NCBI RefSeq assembly: GCF_900659615.1
Contig: NZ_CAACUY010000057.1
Span: 1 to 46,782 of the forward strand
Reading direction: 5' to 3'
Length of the DNA stretch: 46,782 nucleotides
Origin: Actinomadura fibrosa
Lineage (GTDB): Bacteria; Actinomycetota; Actinomycetes; Streptosporangiales; Streptosporangiaceae
Position numbers and translations under genes: made by a program. Position 1 is the stretch's first letter; each line of letters opens with the position of its first letter. Of this stretch, positions 6,766 to 15,209 are shown piece by piece. Below the pieces are notes generated by a model that saw only the letters and a list, made by a program, of their open reading frames with translations, was not told where the DNA came from and did not search any database.

Positions 6766-8475
6766 ATGTATCCGCAACAGCAGTCTTCCGGCATGCCTTT
6801 CCAGCGCTACCGCCCGTTCGAGCCGGTCAGGCTGAGCGACCGCACGTGGCCGGACGCGGTCATCACCGAGGCCCCGCGCTGGTGCGCGGTCGACCTCCGG
6901 GACGGCAACCAGGCGCTGATCGACCCGATGGACGCCGACCGCAAGCTCCGCATGTTCGAGCTGCTGGTACGGATGGGTTACAAGGAGATCGAGGTCGGCT
7001 TCCCGGCGGCCAGCCAGACCGACTACGACTTCGTCCGGCAGATCATCGACGAGGACCGGATCCCCGGCGACGTGGTGATCCAGGTGCTGACGCAGGCCCG
7101 CCCCGAGCTGATCGAGCGGACCTTCGAGTCGGTCCGCGGGGCCAAGCGGGCGATCGTCCACCTGTACAACTCCACCAGTACGCTCCAGCGCCGCGTGGTG
7201 TTCGGCCAGGACCGCGACGGCATCACCGCGATCGCGGTCGAGGGCGCGAAGCTGTGCGCGAAGCTGGCCGAGGACATGGGCGACACGGAGATCTTCTTCC
7301 AGTACTCGCCCGAGTCGTTCACCGGCACCGAGCTCGACTACGCCGTCGAGGTCTGCAACGCCGTCAATGACGTGTGGAAGCCCACGCCGGACCGCAAGGT
7401 GATCGTCAACCTGCCCGCGACGGTGGAGATGGCGACCCCGAACGTCTACGCCGACCAGATCGAGTGGATGAACCGGAACCTCGCCTACCGCGACTCCGTC
7501 ATCCTGTCGCTGCACCCCCACAACGACCGGGGCACCGCCGTGGCCGCCGCCGAGCTCGGCTACATGGCGGGCGCCGACCGGATCGAGGGCTGCCTGTTCG
7601 GCAACGGCGAGCGCACCGGCAACGTGTGCCTGGTCACGCTGGGCCTGAACCTGTTCACCCAGGGCGTCGACCCGCAGATCGACTTCTCCGACATCGACGA
7701 GATCCGCCGCACCGTCGAATACTGCAACCAGCTGCCCGTCCACGAGCGGCACCCCTACGGCGGCGACCTGGTCTACACCGCGTTCTCCGGCTCGCACCAG
7801 GACGCGATCAACAAGGGCTTCGACCACCTGCGCCGGGACGCCGAGGCGGCCGGGACGCCCGTCGAGGAGTACCGCTGGGAGGTCCCGTACCTGCCGATCG
7901 ACCCGCACGACGTCGGCCGCACCTACGAGGCCGTGATCCGGGTCAACAGCCAGTCCGGCAAGGGCGGCGTGGCCTACATCATGAAGACCGAGCACGCCCT
8001 GGAGCTGCCGCGCCGGCTCCAGATCGAGTTCTCCCGGGTCGTGCAGGCGCACACCGACAGCGAGGGCGGCGAGGTCACCGCCGAGCGCATGTGGGAGATC
8101 TTCCAGGGCGAGTTCCTCGCCAACGGCCCCCGGGCCGGGCTGCTCGCCCACCGCGCGACCTCGCGGGTGGACGAGAAGGACGCGCTGAGCTGCGACGTCC
8201 GCGTGGACGGCGAGATCCGCGAGATCGAGGGCGTTGGCAACGGGCCCGTGTCGGCGTTCGAGGACGCGCTCGCCTCGATCGGCATCGACGTCCGCGTCCT
8301 CGACTACGCCGAGCACGCGATGAGCGCGGGCGGCGACGCGCGCGCCGCCGCCTACGTCGAGTGCGACGTGGAGGGCACGACGGTCTGGGGCGTCGGCATC
8401 GACGGCAACATCGTCACCGCGTCGCTCAAGGCCATCCTCTCCGCGGTCAACCGCGTGGCGCGCTCGGCCGCCTGA
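6766..8475 (+). CDS. leuA: 2-isopropylmalate synthase
   Basis: The protein has 569 residues and makes 2-isopropylmalate from acetyl-CoA and 2-oxoisovalerate, the first committed step of leucine synthesis. The TIM-barrel domain shows the DLRDGNQAL motif, the metal-binding HPHNDRG and the signature GYMAGADRIEGCLFGNGERTG. The C-terminal LeuA regulatory dimer domain follows from about residue 440. ATG at 6766 has GAGGGA upstream; GTG at 6727 would add 13 residues but falls inside the attenuator hairpin. This is the long (type 2) actinobacterial form. A leader peptide with four Leu codons precedes it. Confidence 0.96.
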   Translation: MYPQQQSSGMPFQRYRPFEPVRLSDRTWPDAVITEAPRWCAVDLRDGNQALIDPMDADRKLRMFELLVRMGYKEIEVGFPAASQTDYDFVRQIIDEDRIPGDVVIQVLTQARPELIERTFESVRGAKRAIVHLYNSTSTLQRRVVFGQDRDGITAIAVEGAKLCAKLAEDMGDTEIFFQYSPESFTGTELDYAVEVCNAVNDVWKPTPDRKVIVNLPATVEMATPNVYADQIEWMNRNLAYRDSVILSLHPHNDRGTAVAAAELGYMAGADRIEGCLFGNGERTGNVCLVTLGLNLFTQGVDPQIDFSDIDEIRRTVEYCNQLPVHERHPYGGDLVYTAFSGSHQDAINKGFDHLRRDAEAAGTPVEEYRWEVPYLPIDPHDVGRTYEAVIRVNSQSGKGGVAYIMKTEHALELPRRLQIEFSRVVQAHTDSEGGEVTAERMWEIFQGEFLANGPRAGLLAHRATSRVDEKDALSCDVRVDGEIREIEGVGNGPVSAFEDALASIGIDVRVLDYAEHAMSAGGDARAAAYVECDVEGTTVWGVGIDGNIVTASLKAILSAVNRVARSAA

Positions 8476-8618
8476 GCCTCGCCCCCGCACGACCCGGTCC
8501 GGTCCAGCCCGTATCCGGCTTGGCCTGACCCGTCCTGACCTGGTCGTCTCCGGACCCATCCCGTCCGGGCCGGCCACCAGACCCGGCGCGCGCTCATGAG
8601 GCGCGCGCTCGGAACCCC

Positions 8619-8651
8619 GGACCCCGCCGTGACGATCTCACGGCGGGGTCC
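8619..8651 (+). terminator. hairpin terminator after leuA
   Basis: A perfect 14-bp stem (8619-8632 with 8638-8651) closes the 5-base loop CGATC, with no U-tract. It separates leuA from the LacI-family gene and ends 10 bases before the regulator's operator palindrome. Confidence 0.7.
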
Positions 8652-8660
8652 GACGGCGTC

Positions 8661-8702
8661 CGCAACGTTGCGCAAGTGCCTTGCGCCGGAAAGTCCTATA
8701 GT
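8661..8702 (+). promoter_or_regulatory. promoter with two LacI-type palindromes ahead of the regulator gene
   Basis: CGCAACGTTGCG (8661-8672) is a perfect 12-base palindrome with the central CG step typical of LacI-family operators. It is followed by CGCAAG-TGC-CTTGCG (8671-8685). The -10 TATAGT (8697-8702) lies 6 bases before the ATG at 8709, implying a leaderless, autoregulated transcript. Half-sites of the TTGCG type recur at 9817-9880 ahead of the sugar operon. Confidence 0.6.
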
Positions 8703-8708
8703 TGCGGC

Positions 8709-9728
8709 ATGACACGTCGACTGGCCGAGGTCGCCAAGAAGGTCGGGGTCAGCGAGGCCACCGTCAGCCGGGTCCTCAACGACAAGCCCGGGGTGTCGGA
8801 CGCGACGCGGGCGGCCGTCCTCACGGCGCTGGACGTGCTCGGCTACGAGCGCCCGACCCAGCTCCGCGGCGAGCGCGCCCGGCTCGTCGGGCTGGTCCTG
8901 CCCGAGCTCGGCAACCCGATCTTCCCGGCGCTCGCCGAGGTGGTCGGCGGCGCGCTGGCCCAGCGCGGGTTCACTCCGGTGCTGTGCACGCTCACTCCGG
9001 GCGGGCTGTCGGAGGCCGACTACGTCGAGATGCTGCTCCAGCAGCAGGCGTCCGGTCTGGTCTTCGCGGGCGGGCTGTACGCCGAGGCCGACGCCCCGCA
9101 CCAGCACTACCACCGGCTGCTGGAGGTGCGGCTCCCCGTCGTGCTGGTCAACGCCGCCAGCGAGAAGCTGGAGTTCCCGCAGGTCTCCACCGACGACGCG
9201 GTGGCCGCCGAGCAGGCGTTCGCCCACCTCGTCTCGCTCGGCCACGAGCGGATCGGGGTCGTCCTCGGGCCGGAGGACCACGTGCCCTCGCGCCGGAAGC
9301 TCGCCGCCGTGCGGGCCGCCGCCGCCCGCGCCGGCGTCGAGCTGCCCGACACCCGGATCAGGCGCAGCATGTTCTCGCTGGAGGGCGGCCAGGCCGTCAC
9401 CGGGCGGCTGATCCGCGACGGCGTCACCGGGATCATCTGCGCCAGCGACCCGCTCGCGCTCGGCGTCATCCGCGCGGTGCGCAGGCTCGGGATGTCGGTG
9501 CCGGCGGACGTGTCCGTCGTGGGCTACGACGACTCGGCGTTCATGAACTGCGTGAACCCGCCGCTCACGACCGTCCGGCAGCCGATCGAGGCCATCGGCC
9601 GCGCGGCCGTCGCGCTGCTGGTCAGCCAGGTCGAGGGCGGGCCCGTCACGGCCGAGGAACTGCTGTACGAGCCGGAGCTCGTCGTCCGCGCCTCGACGGG
9701 ACCGGTCAGGCAGCCCGCCACCTCGTAG
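8709..9728 (+). CDS. LacI-family transcriptional regulator of the adjacent sugar operon
   Basis: The protein has 339 residues. It opens with a LacI helix-turn-helix (RRLAEVAKKVGVSEATVSRV, then hinge DVLGYERPTQLRG) and continues with a periplasmic-binding-like effector domain (VGLVLPELGNPIFPALAEVV; C-terminal VGYDDSAFMNCVNPPLTTV). ATG at 8709 starts exactly at the HTH; 11 extra in-frame residues upstream would lie in the promoter. It sits directly before the sugar ABC/GH13 operon in the same direction, so it most likely represses that operon and itself, released by an oligosaccharide. The actual ligand is unknown. Confidence 0.9.
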   Translation: MTRRLAEVAKKVGVSEATVSRVLNDKPGVSDATRAAVLTALDVLGYERPTQLRGERARLVGLVLPELGNPIFPALAEVVGGALAQRGFTPVLCTLTPGGLSEADYVEMLLQQQASGLVFAGGLYAEADAPHQHYHRLLEVRLPVVLVNAASEKLEFPQVSTDDAVAAEQAFAHLVSLGHERIGVVLGPEDHVPSRRKLAAVRAAAARAGVELPDTRIRRSMFSLEGGQAVTGRLIRDGVTGIICASDPLALGVIRAVRRLGMSVPADVSVVGYDDSAFMNCVNPPLTTVRQPIEAIGRAAVALLVSQVEGGPVTAEELLYEPELVVRASTGPVRQPATS

Positions 9729-9771
9729 CGTCGCGGCGATCCCGGCCCGCTCTCGCCGGGACCCACCTTTC

Positions 9772-9798
9772 AAAGCCGTCCTCGCGCAGGGCGGCTTT
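9772..9798 (+). terminator. terminator after the LacI-family gene
   Basis: An 11-bp stem with one G-U pair (9772-9782 with 9788-9798) closes the loop CGCGC. The stem ends in AAA/TTT, so a short T-run is part of it. Confidence 0.6.
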
Positions 9799-9868
9799 CG
9801 CGTTCCTGACCTGTCTTGCGCGCGACCAGGGCTGGTTTGTCGTGTTCTTGCGCATGTTCATTCATGTA

Positions 9869-9897
9869 TTGCAATGTGATGCAGCTCTCTATATGTT
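9869..9897 (+). promoter_or_regulatory. promoter of the sugar ABC/alpha-glucosidase operon
   Basis: TTGCAA (9869-9874) and TATGTT (9892-9897) are spaced by 17 bases, with the likely start near 9904 and a GGAGGG ribosome binding site before the ATG at 9939. CTTGCG half-sites lie upstream at about 9818 and 9857, resembling the operators of the LacI-family gene. Confidence 0.45.
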
Positions 9898-9938
9898 CCT
9901 CGCCATCGGCCGACCCCAGGCCCAGGAGGGACACCCCC

Positions 9939-11300
9939 ATGAGATCCCGGATTCTCGCCACCCTGCTCGCCGCGGTCCTCGGCGCCACCGCCGCCGGTTG
10001 CGGCGGGGACGACTCCGGTGGCCAGGACACCGCGCCCCTGGGCGCCGGCACCAAGGTGTCGATCACGGTCGGCTGCATGCCGGCCAAGAGCCAGGAGGCG
10101 CAGCGCAAGGAGTGGGAGGAGGACGTCGCCGCCTTCCAGAGGCTGCACCCCAACATCACGGTCGTGGGCAAGGACGCCTTCCCCTGCATCGACCCGAACA
10201 CCTTCCAGGCGAAGCTGGCCGGCGGGCAGATGGAGGACGTCTTCTACGTCTACTTCACCGACGTCCGCGGCATCATCGCCAACGGCCAGGCCGCCGACAT
10301 CACGCCGTACATCGGCTCGGTCAAGCAGTTCCCCAACCTGGACCCGGCCGTGGAGAGGGTCTTCAAGGACGGCGACAAGGTCTACGGGCTGCCGAGGCAG
10401 AACTACGCGATGGGGCTGTTCTACAACCGCAAGCTGTTCAGCAGGGCCGGGCTGAACCCCGACGCGCCCCCGAAGACCTGGGCCGAGGTGCGCGAGGCCG
10501 CCAAGAAGATCAGCGCGCTGGGGGACGGGATCACCGGGTACGCCGAGCTCAGCGCCAAGAACCAGGGAGGCTGGCACTTCACCACGTCGCTCTACAGCCA
10601 GGGCGGCGACATGGTGGACGGCAGCGGGCGGAAATCGGCGTTCAACAGCCCGCAGGGCAGGGCCGTCCTCCAGAACCTGAAGGACATGCGCTGGACGGAC
10701 GACTCGATGGGCACCAAGCAGCTCCTCATCGACGCCGACATCCAGCGGATGATGGCCAGCGGCAAGCTCGGCATGTACCTCGGCGCGCCGGACAACGCCA
10801 CCGCGCTGGTCGACCAGTTCAAGGGCAAGTACGAGGACTACGGCATGGCGCCCATCCCCGGCTCGGCCGGGACGCTGATGGGCGGCGACGGCTGGCTGTT
10901 CAACCCCAAGGCGTCCCCCGACAAGATCAAGGCCGGGCTGCTGTGGCTGGAGTACTACGGGATCACGCCCGGGCAGGGACAGCTCAACTACGCGCGGGCC
11001 GCGAAGTACGGCCGCCCGGTCGGGCTGCCGCAGCCGAAGCTCTTCGGGCAGAACGCGGTCGGGCAGAAGGACCGCCAGCTGCGCGCCGCGTCCGCGAACC
11101 TGCCGGTCGGGAACTTCAAGCCGTACGAGGACGCCTACGGCAGCGTCCCCGGCAAGCTGGAGCCGCCGCAGGCCCAGCAGCTCTACGCCGTCCTCGACTC
11201 GGTCGTCTCCGCCGTGCTGACCAGGCGTGACGCGAACATCGACCAGCTCCTCGCCGACGCGCAGAAGAAGGCCGACGCCGCGCTCGCGAGGGCGAACTGA
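9939..11300 (+). CDS. sugar ABC transporter substrate-binding lipoprotein (MalE type)
   Basis: The protein has 453 residues. It starts at an ATG with AGGAGGG 9 bases upstream and has a lipobox ending at Cys21 (ATAAGC). The mature part is an extracellular solute-binding family 1 domain (KVSITVGCMPAKSQ, KEWEEDVAAFQRLHPNITV, YGLPRQNYAMGLFYNRKLF, GGDGWLFNPKAS). It binds oligosaccharide outside the membrane for the MalFG-type permeases that follow. The nearby GH13 gene suggests an alpha-glucoside or maltooligosaccharide, which is inference. A strong hairpin follows the gene. Confidence 0.9.
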   Translation: MRSRILATLLAAVLGATAAGCGGDDSGGQDTAPLGAGTKVSITVGCMPAKSQEAQRKEWEEDVAAFQRLHPNITVVGKDAFPCIDPNTFQAKLAGGQMEDVFYVYFTDVRGIIANGQAADITPYIGSVKQFPNLDPAVERVFKDGDKVYGLPRQNYAMGLFYNRKLFSRAGLNPDAPPKTWAEVREAAKKISALGDGITGYAELSAKNQGGWHFTTSLYSQGGDMVDGSGRKSAFNSPQGRAVLQNLKDMRWTDDSMGTKQLLIDADIQRMMASGKLGMYLGAPDNATALVDQFKGKYEDYGMAPIPGSAGTLMGGDGWLFNPKASPDKIKAGLLWLEYYGITPGQGQLNYARAAKYGRPVGLPQPKLFGQNAVGQKDRQLRAASANLPVGNFKPYEDAYGSVPGKLEPPQAQQLYAVLDSVVSAVLTRRDANIDQLLADAQKKADAALARAN

Positions 11301-11308
11301 CGCCCGCC

Positions 11309-11346
11309 CGGGGCGCCGGCGGGCCGGTTCCGGCGCCGGCGCCCCG
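11309..11346 (+). promoter_or_regulatory. intercistronic hairpin after the sugar-binding protein gene
   Basis: A 12-bp perfect stem (11309-11320 with 11335-11346), extendable inward by GCCGG/CCGGC, lies between the binding-protein gene and the first permease gene. It matches the position of the urtA-urtB hairpin and may stabilise the binding-protein message or partly terminate transcription. Confidence 0.5.
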
Positions 11347-11365
11347 ACCTCCCGAGGGGACTGAC

Positions 11366-12295
11366 ATGACCACAGCGCGGACGCTCGTCCGCCCCGCCGG
11401 GCGGGCCCGCCGCCTCTCCCCGCGGACGCGGCGGACCGTGCGGCGCAACGTGACGGCGTACGGCTTCCTGTGCGGGGCGCTGATCTGCTTCGCGTTCTTC
11501 TCCTGGTACCCGATCGTGCGCGAGGTGCTGCTCAGCTTCCAGAAGACCAACTTCGTCGGCGACACCCGCTGGGTCGGGCTGGACAACTTCCGGACGGTGA
11601 TCGACGACCCGGTGTTCGTCGACGCCTGGGTCAACACCGCGGTCTTCACGCTGCTGGCGCTGGCCGTCGGGTACGTCGTGCCGTTCGCGATCGCGATCGT
11701 CCTGAACGAGCTGAAGCACGCCCGCGGCTACCTGCGGTTCGTCGTGTACCTGCCGGTGATGCTGCCGCCCGCGGTCGCGGTGCTGCTGTTCAAGTGGTTC
11801 TACGACCCGGGGCCGGGCCTGTTCAACCAGATCCTCAAGCTGGGGCACCTGCCGACGCTGAACTGGCTCGACTCGTCCGACACCGCGCTCATCTCGCTGG
11901 TCCTCGTGTCGACCTGGATGAACCTCGGCAGCGGCACGCTGATCTACCTGGCCGCGCTCCAGACGATCCCGGGCGAGCTGTACGAGGCGGCGGAGCTGGA
12001 CGGGGCGGGGATGTTCCGCCGGATCCGGTACGTCACGATCCCGCAGACCCGGCTGATCCTGCTGGTCATGCTGCTGCTCCAGATCATCGCGACCATGCAG
12101 GTGTTCATCGAGCCGTACCTGCTCACCGGCGGCGGCCCGGAGGACGCCACCGTCACCGTCGCGTACCTGATGTACCAGTACGCGTTCAACTTCACGAACT
12201 TCGGCGGCGGCGGCGCGCTCGGGCTGATGCTCATGCTCGTCCTGATGCTCTTCTCCGCCGTCTACCTGCGCGTCTCGCGCGAGGAAGCCCGGTAG
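11366..12295 (+). CDS. sugar ABC transporter permease (MalF type)
   Basis: The protein has 309 residues with six predicted membrane segments (first about 30-50). It carries the binding-protein-dependent permease EAA loop, here YEAAELDGAGMFRRIRYVTIP. ATG at 11366 follows GAGGGG. It pairs with the next gene product to form the channel. The spacing of five bases to the following ATG supports a single operon. Confidence 0.92.
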   Translation: MTTARTLVRPAGRARRLSPRTRRTVRRNVTAYGFLCGALICFAFFSWYPIVREVLLSFQKTNFVGDTRWVGLDNFRTVIDDPVFVDAWVNTAVFTLLALAVGYVVPFAIAIVLNELKHARGYLRFVVYLPVMLPPAVAVLLFKWFYDPGPGLFNQILKLGHLPTLNWLDSSDTALISLVLVSTWMNLGSGTLIYLAALQTIPGELYEAAELDGAGMFRRIRYVTIPQTRLILLVMLLLQIIATMQVFIEPYLLTGGGPEDATVTVAYLMYQYAFNFTNFGGGGALGLMLMLVLMLFSAVYLRVSREEAR

Positions 12296-12300
12296 CAGCC

Positions 12301-13254
12301 ATGTCCGATCTCACCGCGACCGCGGGACGCGACCGGCGCCGCCGCGCACGCCGCGCACGCCGTACCGACCTGTACCGCGCCGAGACCCGCACGCTCGTCT
12401 CGCCGCACACGCTCGGCACGCGGAAGGGGAAGGCCGTCTACTGGACGGTCCTCGTCACGGTCGTCGTGCTGTTCACCTTCGTGTTCGTGTTCCCGCTGTA
12501 CTGGATGGTCACCGGCGCGATGAAGTCGCCGGGGGAGCTGGCGGAGGTGCCGCCGAGCCTCTTCCCGAAGGACGCCGACCTGTCGGGGTACCGGGAGGCG
12601 TGGCGGCAGCTCGACCTCGGCCTCTACCTGCGCAACACGCTGCTCTACGCGTTCGGCGCCTGGCTGTTCACGCTCGGCGTGGACGTGACCGCCGCGTACG
12701 CGCTGTCGAAGCTGCGGCCGCTGCTCGGCCGGACGATCCTCGGCCTGATGCTGGCCACGCTGATGATCCCGCCGATGGTGATCCTGCTGCCCGCCTACCT
12801 GACGGTGAAGGACCTGCCGCTGCTCCACGCGAACCTGCTGAACACCCCGTGGGCGATCTGGCTGCCCGCCGCCGCCAACGCGTTCAACATCTTCCTGCTC
12901 AAGCGGTTCTTCGACTCGATCCCGGCCGAGCTGATCGACGCCGCGGAGGTGGACGGCGCCTCGCCGGCCCGGATCCTGTGGTCGGTCGTGCTGCCGGTCT
13001 CCCGGCCGATCCTCGGCGTCGTGTCGATCTTCACGGTCGTCAACGTGTGGCGCGACTTCGTCTGGCCGCTGCTGGTGCTGCCGGACGCGCAGCGCCGGAC
13101 GGTCAGCGTCGCGATCTCCTCGCTCGCCGTCCAGGTGCCGCAGAACGTGCTGATCGGCGGGCTGGTGATCGCGAGCGTGCCGACCATCGTCGTGTTCTTC
13201 GTCTTCCAGCGGCACATCATGGCCGGCCTCACCGCGGGCGGCCTCAAGGGCTGA
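12301..13254 (+). CDS. sugar ABC transporter permease (MalG type)
   Basis: The protein has 317 residues. An Arg-rich cytoplasmic N-terminus (RDRRRRARRARR) is followed by six membrane segments. The EAA loop is IDAAEVDGASPARILWSVVLP and the C-terminus ends MAGLTAGGLKG, typical of MalG-like permeases. The ATG at 12301 is five bases after the previous stop. No ATPase gene follows; the operon continues into a GH13 enzyme. Confidence 0.92.
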   Translation: MSDLTATAGRDRRRRARRARRTDLYRAETRTLVSPHTLGTRKGKAVYWTVLVTVVVLFTFVFVFPLYWMVTGAMKSPGELAEVPPSLFPKDADLSGYREAWRQLDLGLYLRNTLLYAFGAWLFTLGVDVTAAYALSKLRPLLGRTILGLMLATLMIPPMVILLPAYLTVKDLPLLHANLLNTPWAIWLPAAANAFNIFLLKRFFDSIPAELIDAAEVDGASPARILWSVVLPVSRPILGVVSIFTVVNVWRDFVWPLLVLPDAQRRTVSVAISSLAVQVPQNVLIGGLVIASVPTIVVFFVFQRHIMAGLTAGGLKG

Positions 13255-13321
13255 CCCGCACCCGAACCGTCCCATCCCCTCTTCGCATTTCGCCCGCACG
13301 CAGTAAGGAGTTGTCACGAGC

Positions 13322-14875
13322 ATGCCCGACTCATGGTGGCGGGGCGCGGTGATCTACCAGGTCTACCCGCGCAGCTTCGCGGACGGAAACGGCGACGGCG
13401 TCGGCGACCTCGCCGGTCTGCGCGACCGGCTGCCCTATCTCGCCGGGCTCGGCGTCGACGCCCTGTGGCTGAACCCGTGGTATCCGTCGCCGATGGCGGA
13501 CGGCGGGTACGACGTGGCCGACTACCGGGACATCGAGGCCGTCTTCGGGACCCTCGCCGAGGCGGAGGCGCTGATCGCCGAGGCCCACCGCGCCGGACTG
13601 AAAATCATCCTCGACGTGGTGCCGAACCACGCCTCGGACCAGTCCGCCTGGTTCCGCGAGGCCCTCGCGGCCGGGCCGGGCTCGCCCGAGCGCGAGCGCT
13701 TCTGGTTCCGGCCGGGCCAGGGGGACGCGCCGCCCAACGACTGGCAGTCGATCTTCGGCGGGCCGGCGTGGACGCGCGTCCCGGACGGGGAGTGGTACCT
13801 GCACCTGTTCGCGCCGGAGCAGCCCGACTTCAACTGGAACAGCCCCGACGTCGTCCAGGAGTTCCACGACGTGCTGCGCTTCTGGTACGACCGGGGCGTC
13901 GACGGCATCCGGATCGACTCGGCGGCGCTGCTCGTGAAGGACCCCGACGCCGAACCGGACGGCTCCGACCCCTACACCGACCGCGACGGCGTCCACGAGA
14001 TCTACCGCGGCTGGCGGGCGGTCACCGACGGCTACCCCGACCGGATGCTCGTCGGCGAGGTGTGGCTGCCCGACCAGGAGCGCCTCGCCCGCTACCTGCG
14101 GCCCGACGAGATGCACACGGCGTTCAACTTCGACTTCCTGAACTGCGCCTGGGAGCCGCACGCCCTCCGCAAGGTGATCGAGACGACGCTGGCGACGCAC
14201 ACGCCGCTCGGCGCCCCGCCCACCTGGGTGCTCGCGAACCACGACGTGGTGCGTCCCGTGACGCGGTACGGGCGGGCCGACACCTCGTTCAGCCTCCAGG
14301 ACCGGCGGCACGGCGCGCCGACCGACCGGGCGCTCGGCGTCCGCCGGGCCCGCGCGGCGGCACTGCTGGCGATGGCGCTGCCCGGCGCCGTCTACGTCTA
14401 CCAGGGCGAGGAGCTGGGGCTCCCCGAGGTCGAGGACCTGCCGGACGAGCTGCGGCAGGACCCGATCTGGACCCGGTCGGGCCGCACCGACCCGGGCCGG
14501 GACGGCTGCCGGGTGCCGCTGCCGTGGTCCGGGGACCGCCCGCCGTTCGGGTTCGGCACCGGCGAGCCGTGGCTGCCGCAGCCCGCGGAGTGGAAGGACC
14601 TGACCGTCGAGGCGCAGGACGCCGACCCCGGCTCGATGCTCGCCCTGTACCGGGCGGCCCTGGCGATCCGCCGCGAACGGCTCGGCGACGGCACGATGGA
14701 ATGGCTGCCCGCGGAGGAGGACGTCCTCGCCTTCACCCGCGACTCGGGCCTGACCTGCGTCGTCAACCTCGGCGCCGCGCCCGTCCCGCTGCCCGCGGGC
14801 CGCGCGGTGCTGCTGGCCAGCGGCCCGGTCGAGGACGGCATGCTGCCGCCCGACACCACGGCCTGGCTCGGCTGA
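13322..14875 (+). CDS. GH13 alpha-glucosidase (cytoplasmic)
   Basis: The protein has 517 residues and no signal peptide, so it acts on imported sugar. GH13 conserved regions are all present: DVVPNHAS (region I), DGIRIDSAA with the Asp nucleophile, LVGEVW with the acid/base Glu, and LANHDVVR with the third Asp. The start WWRGAVIYQVYPRSFADGNGDG and the QPDFNWNSPDVV motif are typical of oligo-1,6-/alpha-1,4-glucosidases. A start ATG at 13322 has AAGGAG upstream. As the last gene of the LacI-controlled operon it probably splits maltose-, isomaltose- or trehalulose-type sugars; the linkage preference is not readable here. Confidence 0.92.
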   Translation: MPDSWWRGAVIYQVYPRSFADGNGDGVGDLAGLRDRLPYLAGLGVDALWLNPWYPSPMADGGYDVADYRDIEAVFGTLAEAEALIAEAHRAGLKIILDVVPNHASDQSAWFREALAAGPGSPERERFWFRPGQGDAPPNDWQSIFGGPAWTRVPDGEWYLHLFAPEQPDFNWNSPDVVQEFHDVLRFWYDRGVDGIRIDSAALLVKDPDAEPDGSDPYTDRDGVHEIYRGWRAVTDGYPDRMLVGEVWLPDQERLARYLRPDEMHTAFNFDFLNCAWEPHALRKVIETTLATHTPLGAPPTWVLANHDVVRPVTRYGRADTSFSLQDRRHGAPTDRALGVRRARAAALLAMALPGAVYVYQGEELGLPEVEDLPDELRQDPIWTRSGRTDPGRDGCRVPLPWSGDRPPFGFGTGEPWLPQPAEWKDLTVEAQDADPGSMLALYRAALAIRRERLGDGTMEWLPAEEDVLAFTRDSGLTCVVNLGAAPVPLPAGRAVLLASGPVEDGMLPPDTTAWLG

Positions 14876-14884
14876 CGGACAGCG

Positions 14885-14932
14885 CACCGGGAACGGCACC
14901 GGCCCCGCGGGGGACCGGCGCCGCTCCCGGTG
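14885..14932. terminator. bidirectional terminator between alpha-glucosidase and inhibitor genes
   Basis: An 18-bp stem with two A-C mismatches (14885-14902 with 14915-14932) has a loop that itself folds (CCCCGCGGGG). It lies between convergent genes ending at 14875 and 14933. Confidence 0.7.
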
Positions 14933-15187
14933 TCAGCGGGCGCGCCCGAGCACGTGGTGCACGAGCTCGCGCAGCGGACCGTTCAGCTGCGCCTCACCGA
15001 CGGTCGTCCGGTCGCCGTCGATGTCGATCTCGTACAGGAACTGGTCGGGAATCCGGCCGGGCGGCGGCACGGAGCCGAGGTCCACCCTGTCGACCAGCCG
15101 CGCCAGCATGGGATCGCGGGCGCTGTCGGACTCGGCGTGCTTCTCCAGCCCGGCGAAGCCCCCGCTGCGGATGACTTTGACCTTCAC
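14933..15187 (-). CDS. emfourin-like protealysin inhibitor
   Basis: The protein has 84 residues and a GTG start (15187). The beginning KVKVIRSGGFAGLEKH, the middle IPDQFLYEIDIDG and the C-terminal LRELVHHVLG match my knowledge of emfourin (M4in), the small inhibitor encoded beside protealysin-like M4 proteases. Those proteins are usually about 110 residues, so this is a short form. It lies 22 bases downstream of the M4 protease gene on the same strand, the known operon arrangement. It would hold the protease inactive in the cytoplasm. The family call depends on pattern memory plus context. Confidence 0.72.
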   Translation of the reverse strand: MKVKVIRSGGFAGLEKHAESDSARDPMLARLVDRVDLGSVPPPGRIPDQFLYEIDIDGDRTTVGEAQLNGPLRELVHHVLGRAR

Positions 15188-15209
15188 TGCATGTCCCGTT
15201 CCGTCCCAC

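Noticed and set aside
5740..8577. A 945-codon open frame on the minus strand across urtE and leuA
   Set aside because: It crosses two well-supported genes, a terminator and an attenuator, and the product is Arg/Gly/Val-rich without domains.
12262..13323. 353-codon minus-strand frame opposite the MalG-type permease
   Set aside because: It is a shadow of the permease frame, rich in His, Asp and Arg, with no start signal.
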